Positions 19,004 through 27,943 of a stretch of 64,000 bases of DNA are shown here, in pieces. Position numbers and translations under genes: made by a program. Source of the stretch: JAJPKK01 sp963824905 (GTDB taxonomy: Bacteria; Pseudomonadota; Alphaproteobacteria; Rhizobiales; Xanthobacteraceae); NCBI GenBank assembly GCA_963824905.1, contig CAWGRH010000002.1:62001-126000 (forward strand), written 5' to 3'. A model generated the notes under the pieces. It saw only the letters and a program-made list of their open reading frames with translations, was not told the origin of the DNA and made no database searches. The stretch's first letter is position 1; the number at the start of each line of letters is the position of its first letter.

Positions 19004-21367
19004 TCAGCGCCCGGCGCTGCGCTTCGCCGCGTCGATCGCCGCAAGCACGCGGTCGGGGCTCAGCGGCAGGTCGCAAAGCTCGACGCCGATCCCTCGCAGC
19101 GCATCGTTGACGGCGGACACGATCGCGGCCGGCGGACCGACGGCGCCGCCTTCGCCGATGCCCTTCGCGCCGAACGAGGTATAGGGCGACGGCGTTTCCA
19201 TGTGCAGCACGCGAATGGCGGGTACTTCGCATGCGCTCGGCAGGAGGTAGTCGGCGAGCGTTGCCGCGAGCGGCTGGCCGGCCTCATCGAACGGCATCGC
19301 CTCGTAAAGGCAGGTGCCGATGCCCTGTGCGGTGCCGCCGCGGATCTGGCCATCGACGATCATCGGATTGACGAGAACGCCGCCGTCCTCGACCACCACG
19401 TAGTCGAGGATCTCGACGCGCCCGGTCTCCGGATCGACCGCCACCACGGCGGCGTGGGTCGCATAGCTGAAGGTGCCGTGGTCGTGCGCAGCGCGGTAGC
19501 CGGCGGCGACCTCGAGCCCGCCGGCGTCGATCGAACGGCCGAGATGCTGCGGCTCGAAATACCAGGCGCGCGCGACTTCCTTGAAGGTGACGCTGCCGGC
19601 GCTGGCCTCGACGCGTCCGTCGCGCACAGCGACATTCGCAACATCGGTCTGGAGCAGCGAGGCGCCGATCACAGCGATGCGCGCGGCGAGAGCCCTGCAC
19701 GCCTCGGCGACGGCGCCGCCGCCCATGACGAGGGAGCGCGAGCCCCAGGTCGCCGTCGAGAACGGCACGTAGAGCGTGTCGCCCTGGAAAATCTTGATGC
19801 GTTCAAAGGCGACACCGGTCATCTCGTGCGCGATCTGGGCGAACGTCGTCTCGTGCCCCTGGCCGTGCGAATGGGTGCCGACCCTTATCTCCAGGTCGCC
19901 ATCGGTGGTCAGCCGCGCCACGGCCGGCTCGTAGCCCGGCACCACCGGCCGTCCCCAGCTCGCGAGCACGCTCGTGCCGTGCGCGCCCTGCTCGCAGAAG
20001 ATCGCAAGACCGACGCCGATGAGGCGGCCGTCGGGCTCGCCGTGCTGCTGGCGCTTGCGCACGGCCGCGACGTCGATCGCGGCGGCAGCGCGGCGCAGGC
20101 ATTCCGGATAGTCGCCGCTGTCGAAGTGCTTCGCCACCACGTTGTCGAACGGCATCTGCTCCGGCCGCACGAGATTGCGCAGCCGCACCTCGTGGGGCTC
20201 GATGCCGGCGGCGCGCGCCACGGCATCCATCGTGAGCTCGATCGCGAGGCATACGCCGGTCCGGGCGACGCCGCGGTAGGGCAGGATCGGGCATTTGTTG
20301 GTCGCGACCGCGGCGGCGCTGCAGCGGTACGCGCCGAAGTCGTATGGCCCCGGCAACAGGCTCGGGATCATGCCGGCTTCGAGCGCAGCGGAGGTCGGAT
20401 AGACCGAATAGGCGCCGGCATCGACCCGCGCCTCGCAGTCGATGCCGAGCAGGCGGCCGTCGGCATCGGCATAGGCGGTGATGAGATAGTGGTGCTCGCG
20501 GCAATTCGCGTTGGCGGAAAGGTGCTCGCGGTAATCCTCGATCCAGCGCACGGGATGGCCGAGCCTGAGCGCGAGGAAGGCGAGCACGACCTCCTCGCGG
20601 CACAGCAAACCCTTGTAGCCGAAGCCGCCGCCGACGTCGGGCGAGATGACGCGGACCGCGCTGTCCGAGAGACCGAGACACTCGGCAAGCCCGGTCTGGA
20701 CGATATGCGGCATCTGCGTCGCGGTGACGACGGTGAGATAGCGCAGACGGTCATCCCACCAGGCGAGCACGCCGCGGCCCTCGAGCGGCAGCATGCACTG
20801 GCGCGCGGTGCGGATTTCGCGGCTCACGGTGATGGCGGCGGCGGACGCTGCCGCCTCGATCGCGGTATTGGCGCCGAAGCGGAAAGTGCCGGCGCGGAAG
20901 GTGACGAAGACGTTGTCGTCCCAGCCCTCGTGAAGGCGAGGGGCGCCGGGTTTCGCCGCCTCCAGCATGTCGACGATCGCCGGAAGCTCCTCGAATTCGA
21001 CCTCGACGGAAGCTGCAATGTCCTCCGCCTCGGCGCGCGTGCGTCCGAGGCAGGCGGCGACGATCTCGCCGACGAACCGCACCTTGCCGTGGGCCAGGAT
21101 CGGCTCGCGCGGGTGCTTGAAGCCGGGGGCCGCGCTTGCCGCCCGGATCGATTTCACCCCGGCAAGCTGCTCGGCGGTGAAGACCGCGTCCTGGTGCCGT
21201 TCCGGGACGCGGACCGACACCAGGCGCGCGTGGGCGACGGGGCTGCGCACGAAGGCGACGTCGCGGGTGCCGGGCACGCGGAAATCGGCGACATACTGGC
21301 CGCGCCCGCGCAGAAAGCGCTCATCCTCCTTGCGCGCGACCGAAGCGCCGATGCCTGTGGCGAGCAT
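19004..21367 (-). CDS. Molybdopterin-binding large subunit of a xanthine dehydrogenase/CoxL-family hydroxylase
   Basis: A protein of 787 residues with the full large-subunit layout: an N-terminal domain starting RKEDERFLRGRGQYVADF (about 12-30), then the molybdenum-cofactor-binding domains with DVGGGFGYKG, LPYRGVARTG (the active-site loop corresponding to AYRGAGR of form II enzymes), GSHSHGQGHET-like THSHGQGHETTF, and GAKGIGEGGAVGPPAAI near the end. The last contains the catalytic Glu (GEGG). It would hydroxylate an aldehyde or heteroaromatic compound. The medium FAD and small Fe-S subunits are not adjacent, which is unusual. A molybdate-type binding protein lies directly upstream on the same strand. 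The loop is not the AYxCSFR of true CO dehydrogenase. Confidence 0.85.
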   Translation of the reverse strand: MLATGIGASVARKEDERFLRGRGQYVADFRVPGTRDVAFVRSPVAHARLVSVRVPERHQDAVFTAEQLAGVKSIRAASAAPGFKHPREPILAHGKVRFVGEIVAACLGRTRAEAEDIAASVEVEFEELPAIVDMLEAAKPGAPRLHEGWDDNVFVTFRAGTFRFGANTAIEAAASAAAITVSREIRTARQCMLPLEGRGVLAWWDDRLRYLTVVTATQMPHIVQTGLAECLGLSDSAVRVISPDVGGGFGYKGLLCREEVVLAFLALRLGHPVRWIEDYREHLSANANCREHHYLITAYADADGRLLGIDCEARVDAGAYSVYPTSAALEAGMIPSLLPGPYDFGAYRCSAAAVATNKCPILPYRGVARTGVCLAIELTMDAVARAAGIEPHEVRLRNLVRPEQMPFDNVVAKHFDSGDYPECLRRAAAAIDVAAVRKRQQHGEPDGRLIGVGLAIFCEQGAHGTSVLASWGRPVVPGYEPAVARLTTDGDLEIRVGTHSHGQGHETTFAQIAHEMTGVAFERIKIFQGDTLYVPFSTATWGSRSLVMGGGAVAEACRALAARIAVIGASLLQTDVANVAVRDGRVEASAGSVTFKEVARAWYFEPQHLGRSIDAGGLEVAAGYRAAHDHGTFSYATHAAVVAVDPETGRVEILDYVVVEDGGVLVNPMIVDGQIRGGTAQGIGTCLYEAMPFDEAGQPLAATLADYLLPSACEVPAIRVLHMETPSPYTSFGAKGIGEGGAVGPPAAIVSAVNDALRGIGVELCDLPLSPDRVLAAIDAAKRSAGR

Positions 21368-21517
21368 TTGGTCTGATCATTCGAGCTGCAGACCGGACGG
21401 ACCTTGGCAGGTTGAGGCTCTGCGTCCAATAGGGATCGCCCGGCCGCGGAGCGAATGAGGCGCATCCGCTCTGCGTCGCGTGCACGACAGGCGCACGATC
21501 TCGATTGCGACTGGCGC

Positions 21518-22300
21518 TCAGATCGCGCCCTTGGTCGGCGGTCCCCCCGGCTCCAAGCCCTTGTCCTTGATCACGGCGACGGCTTCCGGCGAGCGCAGGA
21601 AGCTGACCAGCGCGCGCGCCGTGTCCGGCATCTTGGCGCCGGCGAGCACGCCGGACGAGAGCAGGGTGATGCTCTGGAGCGCGTCGGGGAGGGGGCCGAC
21701 GATGTCGATGCCCGGCACCGACTTGAGCTCCGGAATCTGCTGCACCGCCAGGTCGGCCTCGCCCTTGACGATGAACTCACCGGTGAGGCCGCCCTGACCG
21801 AATTTCGCCCTGGCGTTGACGGCGTCGGCGATGCCGAGGTCCGCCAGCACCTTGACGAAGTGGATGCCGCTCGCGCCGCCGCTCTTGGGGTCGGTGTAGG
21901 CGACCGACTTTGCCTCAAGCAGCGCGGCCTTGAGCGCCTGCGGGGTCGAAATGTCGGGCTTCGGCGCACCGGCCTTCACCGCGACGCCGATCCCGGAACG
22001 GGCGATGTCGACCCGCGAGCCCGGCACCACCTTGCCGTCCTTGATCAGGGCGTCGATGCCGGCGCCGGTCGAGATGATGAGATCGGCGGTTTCGCCGTCG
22101 GCGACCCGCTTCGCCAGTGCGCCCGAGGTCCCGAGCACGAGGTCGACCTTGTTGCCCGAGGCCTTCTCGTACATCGGCTTGAGCACGGCGAGGCTGCTCG
22201 CCAGCGCCGCCGATGCCAGCACCCGGATTTCGGCCGCGCCGGCCTGCGTCGCGAACAGTAGGCAGGCGGCGAACGCACTGCGCCACAACAACGATCTCAT
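21518..22300 (-). CDS. Molybdate-type ABC transporter substrate-binding protein (ModA-like)
   Basis: A protein of 260 residues with a signal peptide (MRSLLWRSAFAACLLFATQAGA), then a periplasmic binding protein fold starting EIRVLASAALASSLAVLKPMYE and GNKVDLVLGTSGALAKRV, typical of the ModA/SBP_bac_11 family that binds molybdate, tungstate or related anions. GGAGGA before ATG 22300 fixes the start; the longer frame to 22582 is not supported. No permease or ATPase gene is adjacent, so it either works with a transporter elsewhere or has another ligand. Its position 150 bases upstream of a molybdenum hydroxylase on the same strand suggests a shared link to molybdenum. Confidence 0.8.
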   Translation of the reverse strand: MRSLLWRSAFAACLLFATQAGAAEIRVLASAALASSLAVLKPMYEKASGNKVDLVLGTSGALAKRVADGETADLIISTGAGIDALIKDGKVVPGSRVDIARSGIGVAVKAGAPKPDISTPQALKAALLEAKSVAYTDPKSGGASGIHFVKVLADLGIADAVNARAKFGQGGLTGEFIVKGEADLAVQQIPELKSVPGIDIVGPLPDALQSITLLSSGVLAGAKMPDTARALVSFLRSPEAVAVIKDKGLEPGGPPTKGAI

Positions 22301-22593
22301 GGTGTCCTCCCCGGTGCGGCCGCGCATTCCGGCCAAGTGCGGATCGAGTTCGATAGTTGGATTAGGCCTGACGCGATTAGACTTGGCCGCCGAGGGGGTT
22401 GCAATCGCCCGGCGCCGGTCGCAATGCCGCAGGCGAACGCCTACATGCGCCCTGTGGCGGCTGACTTGCGCGAGGGTGTGCGATAGTGTCGGCGCCCGCC
22501 ATGTGAATACCACTACGTGCACACCCGCCGCGCACACATCCGACGCCCACACCATCCCGCCGGCACAACGAGCAGACCCCAACGGAGATACCA

Positions 22594-24012
22594 GTGGCCG
22601 AATCCTTCGACGTCATCATCATCGGCTCCGGCCCCGGCGGCTATGTCACCGCGATCCGTGCCGCGCAGCTCGGCTTCAAGACCGCGATCGTCGAGCGTTC
22701 GTGGCTCGGCGGCATCTGCCTCAACTGGGGCTGCATTCCGACCAAGGCGCTGCTGCGCTCGGCGGAGATCTATCACTACATGGAGCACGCCAAGGATTAC
22801 GGCCTTTCCGCCGAGAAGGTCTCCTACGACGCAGCCGCCGTGGTGAAGCGCTCGCGCGGGGTGTCGAAGCGGCTCAATGACGGTGTCGGCTTCCTGATGA
22901 AGAAGAACAAGATCACGGTGATCTGGGGCGAGGCGACGATCGACGCGCCCGGCAAGATCACGGTGAAGGCGTCGAAGACCGAGGCGCCGAAGGGCGCGCT
23001 CGGGCCCGGCACCTACGAGGCAAAGCACATCATCATCGCCACCGGCGCGCGGCCGCGCGTGCTGCCCGGGCTCGAGCCCGACCAGAAGCTCGTGTGGACC
23101 TATTTCGAGGCGATGATCCCGGAGAAGATGCCGAAATCGCTCCTCGTGGTCGGCTCCGGCGCCATCGGTATCGAGTTCGCCTCGTTCTTCCGCACCTTCG
23201 GCACCGAGGTGACGGTCGTCGAGGTGCTGCCGCAGATCCTTCCCGTCGAGGATGCCGAGATCGCCGGCCTCGCGCGCAAGGCGCTGGAGAAGCAGGGCAT
23301 CAAATTCCTCACCAGGGCCAAGGTGACGAAGCTCGACAAAAAGGCCGACAGCGTCACCGCGACCATCGAGGACGCCAAGGGCGCGACCCAGACGATCACC
23401 GTCGACCGCGTCATCTCCGCGGTCGGCGTCGTCGGCAATACCGAGAATCTCGGTCTCGAGAAGCTCGGCGTGAAGGTCGAGCGCGGCACCATCGTCACCG
23501 ACGGCTATTCGCGCACCAATGTGCCCGGCATCTACGCGATCGGCGACGTCGCCGGGCCGCCGATGCTCGCCCACAAGGCCGAGCACGAGGGCAAAATCTG
23601 CATCGAGGCGATCAAGGGGCTCAAGCCGCATCCGCTCGACAAGCTGATGATCCCGGGCTGCACCTATTGCTCGCCCCAGGTCGCCTCGGTCGGGCTCACC
23701 GAGGCGGCGGCCAAGGAGAAGAAGCTCGACATCCGCGTCGGCCGCTTCCCCTTCGCCGCCAACGGCAAGGCGATCGCGCTCGGCGAGGACCAGGGACTCA
23801 TCAAGGTGATCTTCGACAAGGCGACCGGGCGCCTCATCGGCGCCCATATGGTCGGCGCGGAAGTCACCGAGCTGATCCAGGGCTACGTCATCGCCATGAA
23901 CCTCGAGACCACCGAGGAAGAGCTGATGCACACGGTGTTCCCGCATCCGACGCTGTCGGAGATGATGGGCGAGGCCGTGCTCGACGCGTATGGGCGGGCG
24001 CTGAATATTTAG
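22594..24012 (+). CDS. lpdA: Dihydrolipoyl dehydrogenase (PDH E3)
   Basis: A protein of 472 residues. It reoxidises dihydrolipoyl groups of E2 using FAD and NAD+. The N-terminal FAD motif (IIIGSGPGGYVTAIRAAQLG), the redox disulfide Cys42-Cys47 (GGICLNWGCIPTK), the NAD-binding GSGAIGIEFASFF, the second FAD motif (IYAIGDVAG) and the C-terminal catalytic HPHPTLSE-like segment (VFPHPTLSEMM) are all present. The start is GTG 22594 with GGAG six bases upstream. In relatives lpdA follows pdhC closely; here about 17.8 kb of accessory genes separate them, so it needs its own promoter. Confidence 0.95.
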   Translation: MAESFDVIIIGSGPGGYVTAIRAAQLGFKTAIVERSWLGGICLNWGCIPTKALLRSAEIYHYMEHAKDYGLSAEKVSYDAAAVVKRSRGVSKRLNDGVGFLMKKNKITVIWGEATIDAPGKITVKASKTEAPKGALGPGTYEAKHIIIATGARPRVLPGLEPDQKLVWTYFEAMIPEKMPKSLLVVGSGAIGIEFASFFRTFGTEVTVVEVLPQILPVEDAEIAGLARKALEKQGIKFLTRAKVTKLDKKADSVTATIEDAKGATQTITVDRVISAVGVVGNTENLGLEKLGVKVERGTIVTDGYSRTNVPGIYAIGDVAGPPMLAHKAEHEGKICIEAIKGLKPHPLDKLMIPGCTYCSPQVASVGLTEAAAKEKKLDIRVGRFPFAANGKAIALGEDQGLIKVIFDKATGRLIGAHMVGAEVTELIQGYVIAMNLETTEEELMHTVFPHPTLSEMMGEAVLDAYGRALNI

Positions 24013-24079
24013 AGGGCGTCCGGACGCGACTTGGCGACGCTGCGGTGGCGGCTTACCAACCGCGGCGGCGGCGAGCCCG

Positions 24080-24844
24080 TCAACTGACGAGACCGTGTCG
24101 CAGCAGCTCGGCGCCCGCGACGATGACCGCGATCAGCACCAGCTTCTCGAATGTCTCAGGCGCGATTTTATCGCGCATGTGTTGTCCAACGTACATGCCG
24201 AGCACGACCGGCAATATTGCAGCCGTCGAGATTGAAACGTCGAGCCAACGAAACGCGCTGCTGGCCGTCAGAAGAATGGCCAGCAGCCCGGCAGAAACGA
24301 CGAGGTAGAGCGATGCTTCCTTGGTGAACGCTTGCCCACGCAGCCCTTTTGCGAGCAGAAATATGAAAACAAACGGTCCCGGCATCGCTGCAACACCTCC
24401 CAGAATTCCACCGAAGAATCCGAATGCAATGCCAGTCGGCAAAACGAGGCGAGACTGAATTTGCGGCTTCGGCGCGAGCAACGTGACGCCGCCGACACCC
24501 ATGAGCACGAGGCCTGCCATTATCTTTGCAACGTTCGCATCGAGCGCCAACAGGACTCGAACTCCAAGGAAGAGGCCGGGAACCATGCCGAGAAACACCG
24601 GCATCAATTGCATGAGGCACCGTCCGGTCTTTCCGCCTTCCAGCGCCTGCGGCAAGTTGCTCAAGACCAAAGGCATGCTCAGCAGCATCGCCGCAGTTTT
24701 GATGTCGATGAACAGCGACAGCAGCGGCAGCGCGACGATCGGCATGCCGATCCCGATAATCCCCTTCAGGAAGCCGGCGACGATCAGGCTGGAAACGACG
24801 GCGGCAATGACGCCTGCTTGCTCGACGTAAAGAGTGCGGATCAA
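24080..24844 (-). CDS. TauE/SafE-family membrane permease
   Basis: A protein of 254 residues and mainly hydrophobic, with about eight membrane spans in two related halves. Each half starts with the family pattern: AGFLKGIIGIGMPIVALPLL near residue 25 and FGFFGGILGGVAAMPGPF near residue 145. The family exports or imports sulfite, sulfonates or organic acids. TTG 24844 is proposed as start because GGAGG lies seven bases upstream and the protein then starts IRTLYVEQAG. A longer frame to 24985 would add an unlikely charged extension. It is divergent from an ArsR-type regulator gene 125 bases away, which probably controls it. Confidence 0.82.
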   Translation of the reverse strand: MIRTLYVEQAGVIAAVVSSLIVAGFLKGIIGIGMPIVALPLLSLFIDIKTAAMLLSMPLVLSNLPQALEGGKTGRCLMQLMPVFLGMVPGLFLGVRVLLALDANVAKIMAGLVLMGVGGVTLLAPKPQIQSRLVLPTGIAFGFFGGILGGVAAMPGPFVFIFLLAKGLRGQAFTKEASLYLVVSAGLLAILLTASSAFRWLDVSISTAAILPVVLGMYVGQHMRDKIAPETFEKLVLIAVIVAGAELLRHGLVS

Positions 24845-24969
24845 AATCTGGCCTCCAAGTTGGAGCGCACTCTTGCTGCACGGTTCGCAATTGTCGCGCG
24901 CGAACGGTTCGGCCCAGGCCAAACTATTTTTGATTGATGCGCGTGCGGGGTCAGCGATAGGGTTCGCGG

Positions 24970-25707
24970 ATGGTCGCATCGGCAAATCTCGTGGAAGTGG
25001 CCGCTCTCGTGGGTGATACTGCGCGGGCGACGATGCTCAACGCCCTCATGGGCGGCGAATCGCTGACGGCCACTGAGCTTGCCTACTGCGCCAATGTCTC
25101 TCGCTCGACGGCGAGCGGGCACCTGAGCAAGCTGGTCGCGGCGCGACTTTTGACCGTCACTCACAAGCGCCGCTTCAGCTACTATCGGATCGCGTCCCCG
25201 CTGGTCGCGACAATGCTGGAGAGCATCAAGGTCGTCGCCGCAATAGAGGTGCCGCCGCGCCGTCAGCCGCGGTCAGCAAATGAGGATGCCCTGCGGTTTG
25301 CCCGAAGTTGCTACGATCACCTGGCCGGCCAAGTCGGAGTTGCTGTCACAGATGCACTCGTAGCCATGGGGCACATCGTGCTCACCGATGAAGGCGGTGA
25401 GGTCACACCTTCGGGCGGACGTTTCTTTTCCGCGTTCGGCGTCGATCTGACGCCGCGGACTCGGCGGATCTTCTGCCAGCCTTGCCTCGACTGGAGCGAG
25501 CGTCGTTATCATCTCAAGGGAGTTGTCGGCGCTCGAATTCTGGATCGCCTGTCGGAGCTCGGATGGCTCAGACGTGTATCGGGCAGCCGTGCACTCCAGC
25601 TGACGTCGTCGGGAAGGACGGGCTTGTCCGAAACCTTCCGGATCGAGTTCGCCAACGAGGGTGTGCCGACCGGACGATTATTCGACCCGCGACGGCTGAC
25701 CGCTTAG
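24970..25707 (+). CDS. ArsR-type winged-helix regulator with extra C-terminal domain
   Basis: A protein of 245 residues. Residues 8-90 form an ArsR-family winged helix (VGDTARATMLNALM, LTATELAYCANVSRSTASGHLSKLVAARLL, then the beta-wing KRRFSYYRI). The remaining 150 residues are longer than in classical ArsR proteins and contain FCQPCLDWSERRYHLKG, where the two Cys might bind a metal or react with a thiol or sulfur species. The ATG at 24970 follows a weak GCGGA-type site. Being divergent from a TauE/SafE permease gene, it is likely a repressor or sensor for that transporter, by analogy with other ArsR/TauE pairs. Confidence 0.78.
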   Translation: MVASANLVEVAALVGDTARATMLNALMGGESLTATELAYCANVSRSTASGHLSKLVAARLLTVTHKRRFSYYRIASPLVATMLESIKVVAAIEVPPRRQPRSANEDALRFARSCYDHLAGQVGVAVTDALVAMGHIVLTDEGGEVTPSGGRFFSAFGVDLTPRTRRIFCQPCLDWSERRYHLKGVVGARILDRLSELGWLRRVSGSRALQLTSSGRTGLSETFRIEFANEGVPTGRLFDPRRLTA

Positions 25708-25772
25708 CCTGGTGCGCAGCGTCATCTCGCGCAGATGCTGCAGGTCACCGTTTCCGACGGCCTGTCGCACCG

Positions 25773-26240
25773 CTACAAATGCGCGATGCCCTTGGCGAAT
25801 TTGAGGGAGAGCGCGAACACCAGGACGAATGGCCACAGGTGGGACACCATGAAGCTGACGATCTCCTGGAAGATCGAGTCCGAGGGCGCCCGCTGCATGC
25901 CGGCAATCTTGGACTCGGCCGCGCGCCGGCTCGCGTCGAGCTGTGACTGTTGTGCCGCGTAGGCCGGCGTCGCCGCCTGGCCTGCGCTGGACGGCGGCTC
26001 GGCGGCCCGCAGATCCGCGATCTGCTGGTCGATGTCGGAAAGCTCGAAGCGCAGATCGGCGAGGACCCGCGCGCTGTCGTTGCTGAAGAAGAGAAGCGCG
26101 ATGCCGAGGATCGCCAGCGGATAGTAGACCGGATCGACCCACGTCCAGAATTTCGGCGACTTCCACTTGCTGGCGGCGGCATAGGCCGCCGCGATGCAGG
26201 CCGCGACCCAGACAAGAAGAACGAGATTCGTCGTGCTCAT
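25773..26240 (-). CDS. Membrane protein of unknown function
   Basis: A protein of 155 residues. Hydrophobic segments lie at about residues 5-24 (LVLLVWVAACIAAAYAAA), 40-55 (YPLAILGIALLFFS) and 128-148 (FMVSHLWPFVLVFALSLKFA). Between them, residues 58-115 are hydrophilic and helical (ADLRFELSDIDQQIADLRA), possibly a periplasmic or cytoplasmic coiled coil. No family is recognised. It lies 29 bases after the ABC protein gene on the same strand, so the two are probably co-transcribed and may work together. Confidence 0.65.
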   Translation of the reverse strand: MSTTNLVLLVWVAACIAAAYAAASKWKSPKFWTWVDPVYYPLAILGIALLFFSNDSARVLADLRFELSDIDQQIADLRAAEPPSSAGQAATPAYAAQQSQLDASRRAAESKIAGMQRAPSDSIFQEIVSFMVSHLWPFVLVFALSLKFAKGIAHL

Positions 26241-26269
26241 GCGGATCGCCTGCTATGCGGAGAAGAAGC

Positions 26270-27787
26270 TCACCTGTCGTCGCGATGGGAAATCTCCACC
26301 ACGCGGGCGCGGCGAGAGAGGGATTCGACGAGACCGTCGGCGATGGTGCGGTTCGCATGGTCGAGATTGGCGTCCCACTCGTCGAGCAGATAGATCGGCG
26401 CGTCGGTGAAAGTGACGATCTCCTGCAGCGACTTCATCTGGCGCTCGCCGGAGGAAAATCCCGGACGTTTGGGCGGGACGCGCTGCAGCAGCTCGCCGTC
26501 ATCGGGGCGCACGCGTCCCTCGCCGGGAAATTCCTCGATGGCGAACTCACCGGTCTCGGGTTCTTCGTCCGCGGGCTCGTCGAGCTTTGCCGCGGCGGCG
26601 AAATCGAAGGCGAGACGGTCGGTGGTCGGCCAGTAATAGGCGCGGTTCTTGATCTCGGCCTTGAGCGCCGCGAGCAGGGTCGACTTGCCGGTGCCGTTGC
26701 CGCCGCGCACGGCGACGCGGCCGGTCGGGGCGGCGTAGACGAAGCCCAGCGCCTCGTCGAGCGAGTGGCACACCCTGGCGTGGTCGCCCGAACGCAGCAG
26801 CAGGCGGTCGAACTTGATGCGCTGGTCGAAGCTCGGATCGGCCGTCGGCTTCATGTTGGCGACGACGTCGCCGATGCGGGTCCACACCGCAATGACGTCG
26901 TTCCAGCCCGACGCGAGCTCGTGGACGTAGTTCGTCATCTCGATCTGCCGGGGCAGGGTGGCGGCGATCGCGATGAGCGTCCCGGGATCGTCGGCGTTGT
27001 GGATTGCGACATAGGCGGTGGCCGTGAATACCACCATCAGGCCGATGATGCCGCCGGCGGCGCTCAGCCCCTCGCGCGCCATGATCGCCTTGATCTGGGC
27101 GGTGAGGCAGTTCCGCATCCGCGACTTGAACCCGGCCAGCCAGAGCCGGAGATTGTAACGGTTGCCGGAGAACACGTTGTCCCAGGCGGTGTAGCCCTGG
27201 GACACGACGCGATTGTGCTGGCGCTGGTTGTCGAGATAGAGGCGGGCGACCCGGCCCTGCAGGCTCCATTGCATCAGCATGAGCAGCAAGAACACCACGG
27301 CGAAAGCGAGCGAGAGCCGCGGGTCGATCTCGAGGCCGAGCACGATGGCATTGAACACCACCCCCAGAAGCAGCTTGAGCTGCGCCTCGATCTCGTAGAT
27401 CAGGTTGAAGATGTTGTGGAAGGTGGTGCCGGTGAGGAACGGCTCGGCACGCTCGCGTGCCGGCTTGTCCTGCAGGAGCTTGGTCTCGTCGCGGTTCTGG
27501 CGGGCGAAACGCAGCATGTACCGCCCATAGCAGCGGAACCCGGCGCGCTCGGCGAACACCCAGCTCACCGCGCCGGCGACATAGGATGCGGACTGGGCGG
27601 CGAGGATCCAGATCAAGTCCGCCACCAGGAACTCGTCGTCGGCGACGTCGCGGCCGGCCTTGATGATGAAATAGGTGGTCGTCGCCGCGAGCAGCGCCTC
27701 GAGCACCATCAGCACGCCCATCACATAGAGCGACGGGCAGACGAGCCCCTTGAGGAACTGCAGGCGAGTGATCGGCTGGCGGGTCAT
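26270..27787 (-). CDS. Compact ABC transporter: fused membrane domain and short ATPase domain
   Basis: A protein of 505 residues. The first 320 or so hold about five to six membrane segments (LYVMGVLMVLEALLAATTTYF, IWILAAQSASYVAGAVSWVF, FNAIVLGLEIDPRLSLAFAVV and a pair near 260-285). The ATPase domain from about 345 has Walker A GGNGTGKST, a signature-like SSGERQMKSL, Walker B IYLLDEWDANLD, and the switch His in EISHRDDR at the very end. The ATPase part is unusually short (about 160 residues) and carries an acidic stretch (DEPADEEPETGE) where the Q-loop region would be. The substrate is unknown. It forms a two-gene unit with the small membrane protein downstream. Confidence 0.75.
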   Translation of the reverse strand: MTRQPITRLQFLKGLVCPSLYVMGVLMVLEALLAATTTYFIIKAGRDVADDEFLVADLIWILAAQSASYVAGAVSWVFAERAGFRCYGRYMLRFARQNRDETKLLQDKPARERAEPFLTGTTFHNIFNLIYEIEAQLKLLLGVVFNAIVLGLEIDPRLSLAFAVVFLLLMLMQWSLQGRVARLYLDNQRQHNRVVSQGYTAWDNVFSGNRYNLRLWLAGFKSRMRNCLTAQIKAIMAREGLSAAGGIIGLMVVFTATAYVAIHNADDPGTLIAIAATLPRQIEMTNYVHELASGWNDVIAVWTRIGDVVANMKPTADPSFDQRIKFDRLLLRSGDHARVCHSLDEALGFVYAAPTGRVAVRGGNGTGKSTLLAALKAEIKNRAYYWPTTDRLAFDFAAAAKLDEPADEEPETGEFAIEEFPGEGRVRPDDGELLQRVPPKRPGFSSGERQMKSLQEIVTFTDAPIYLLDEWDANLDHANRTIADGLVESLSRRARVVEISHRDDR

Positions 27788-27943
27788 GGCGCGCTTGAGT
27801 GGCTCGAATCTGTGAGGGCAGGGCGGCCCATCCTACTGCAAATCCTGGCCTCGTTCCGCGCCGGTTTTGCCACAAAAACGATGGGAATTCAGTCGGCTTG
27901 CGACGCCGCCTCCCGGTAAGTAAGTAGGACGCAGAGGTTTTTC

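Noticed and set aside
19004..21367. Assignment of the large subunit to carbon monoxide dehydrogenase (CoxL).
   Set aside because: The AYRCS string occurs upstream of the real active-site loop. The loop itself reads PYRGVARTG, not the AYxCSFR of true CoxL, and coxM/coxS are absent.
18974..21376. An 800-residue plus-strand frame opposite the molybdenum hydroxylase.
   Set aside because: Residue composition is the typical Asp/Arg/Ala/Gly antisense pattern, and the minus strand shows all conserved motifs of the real enzyme.
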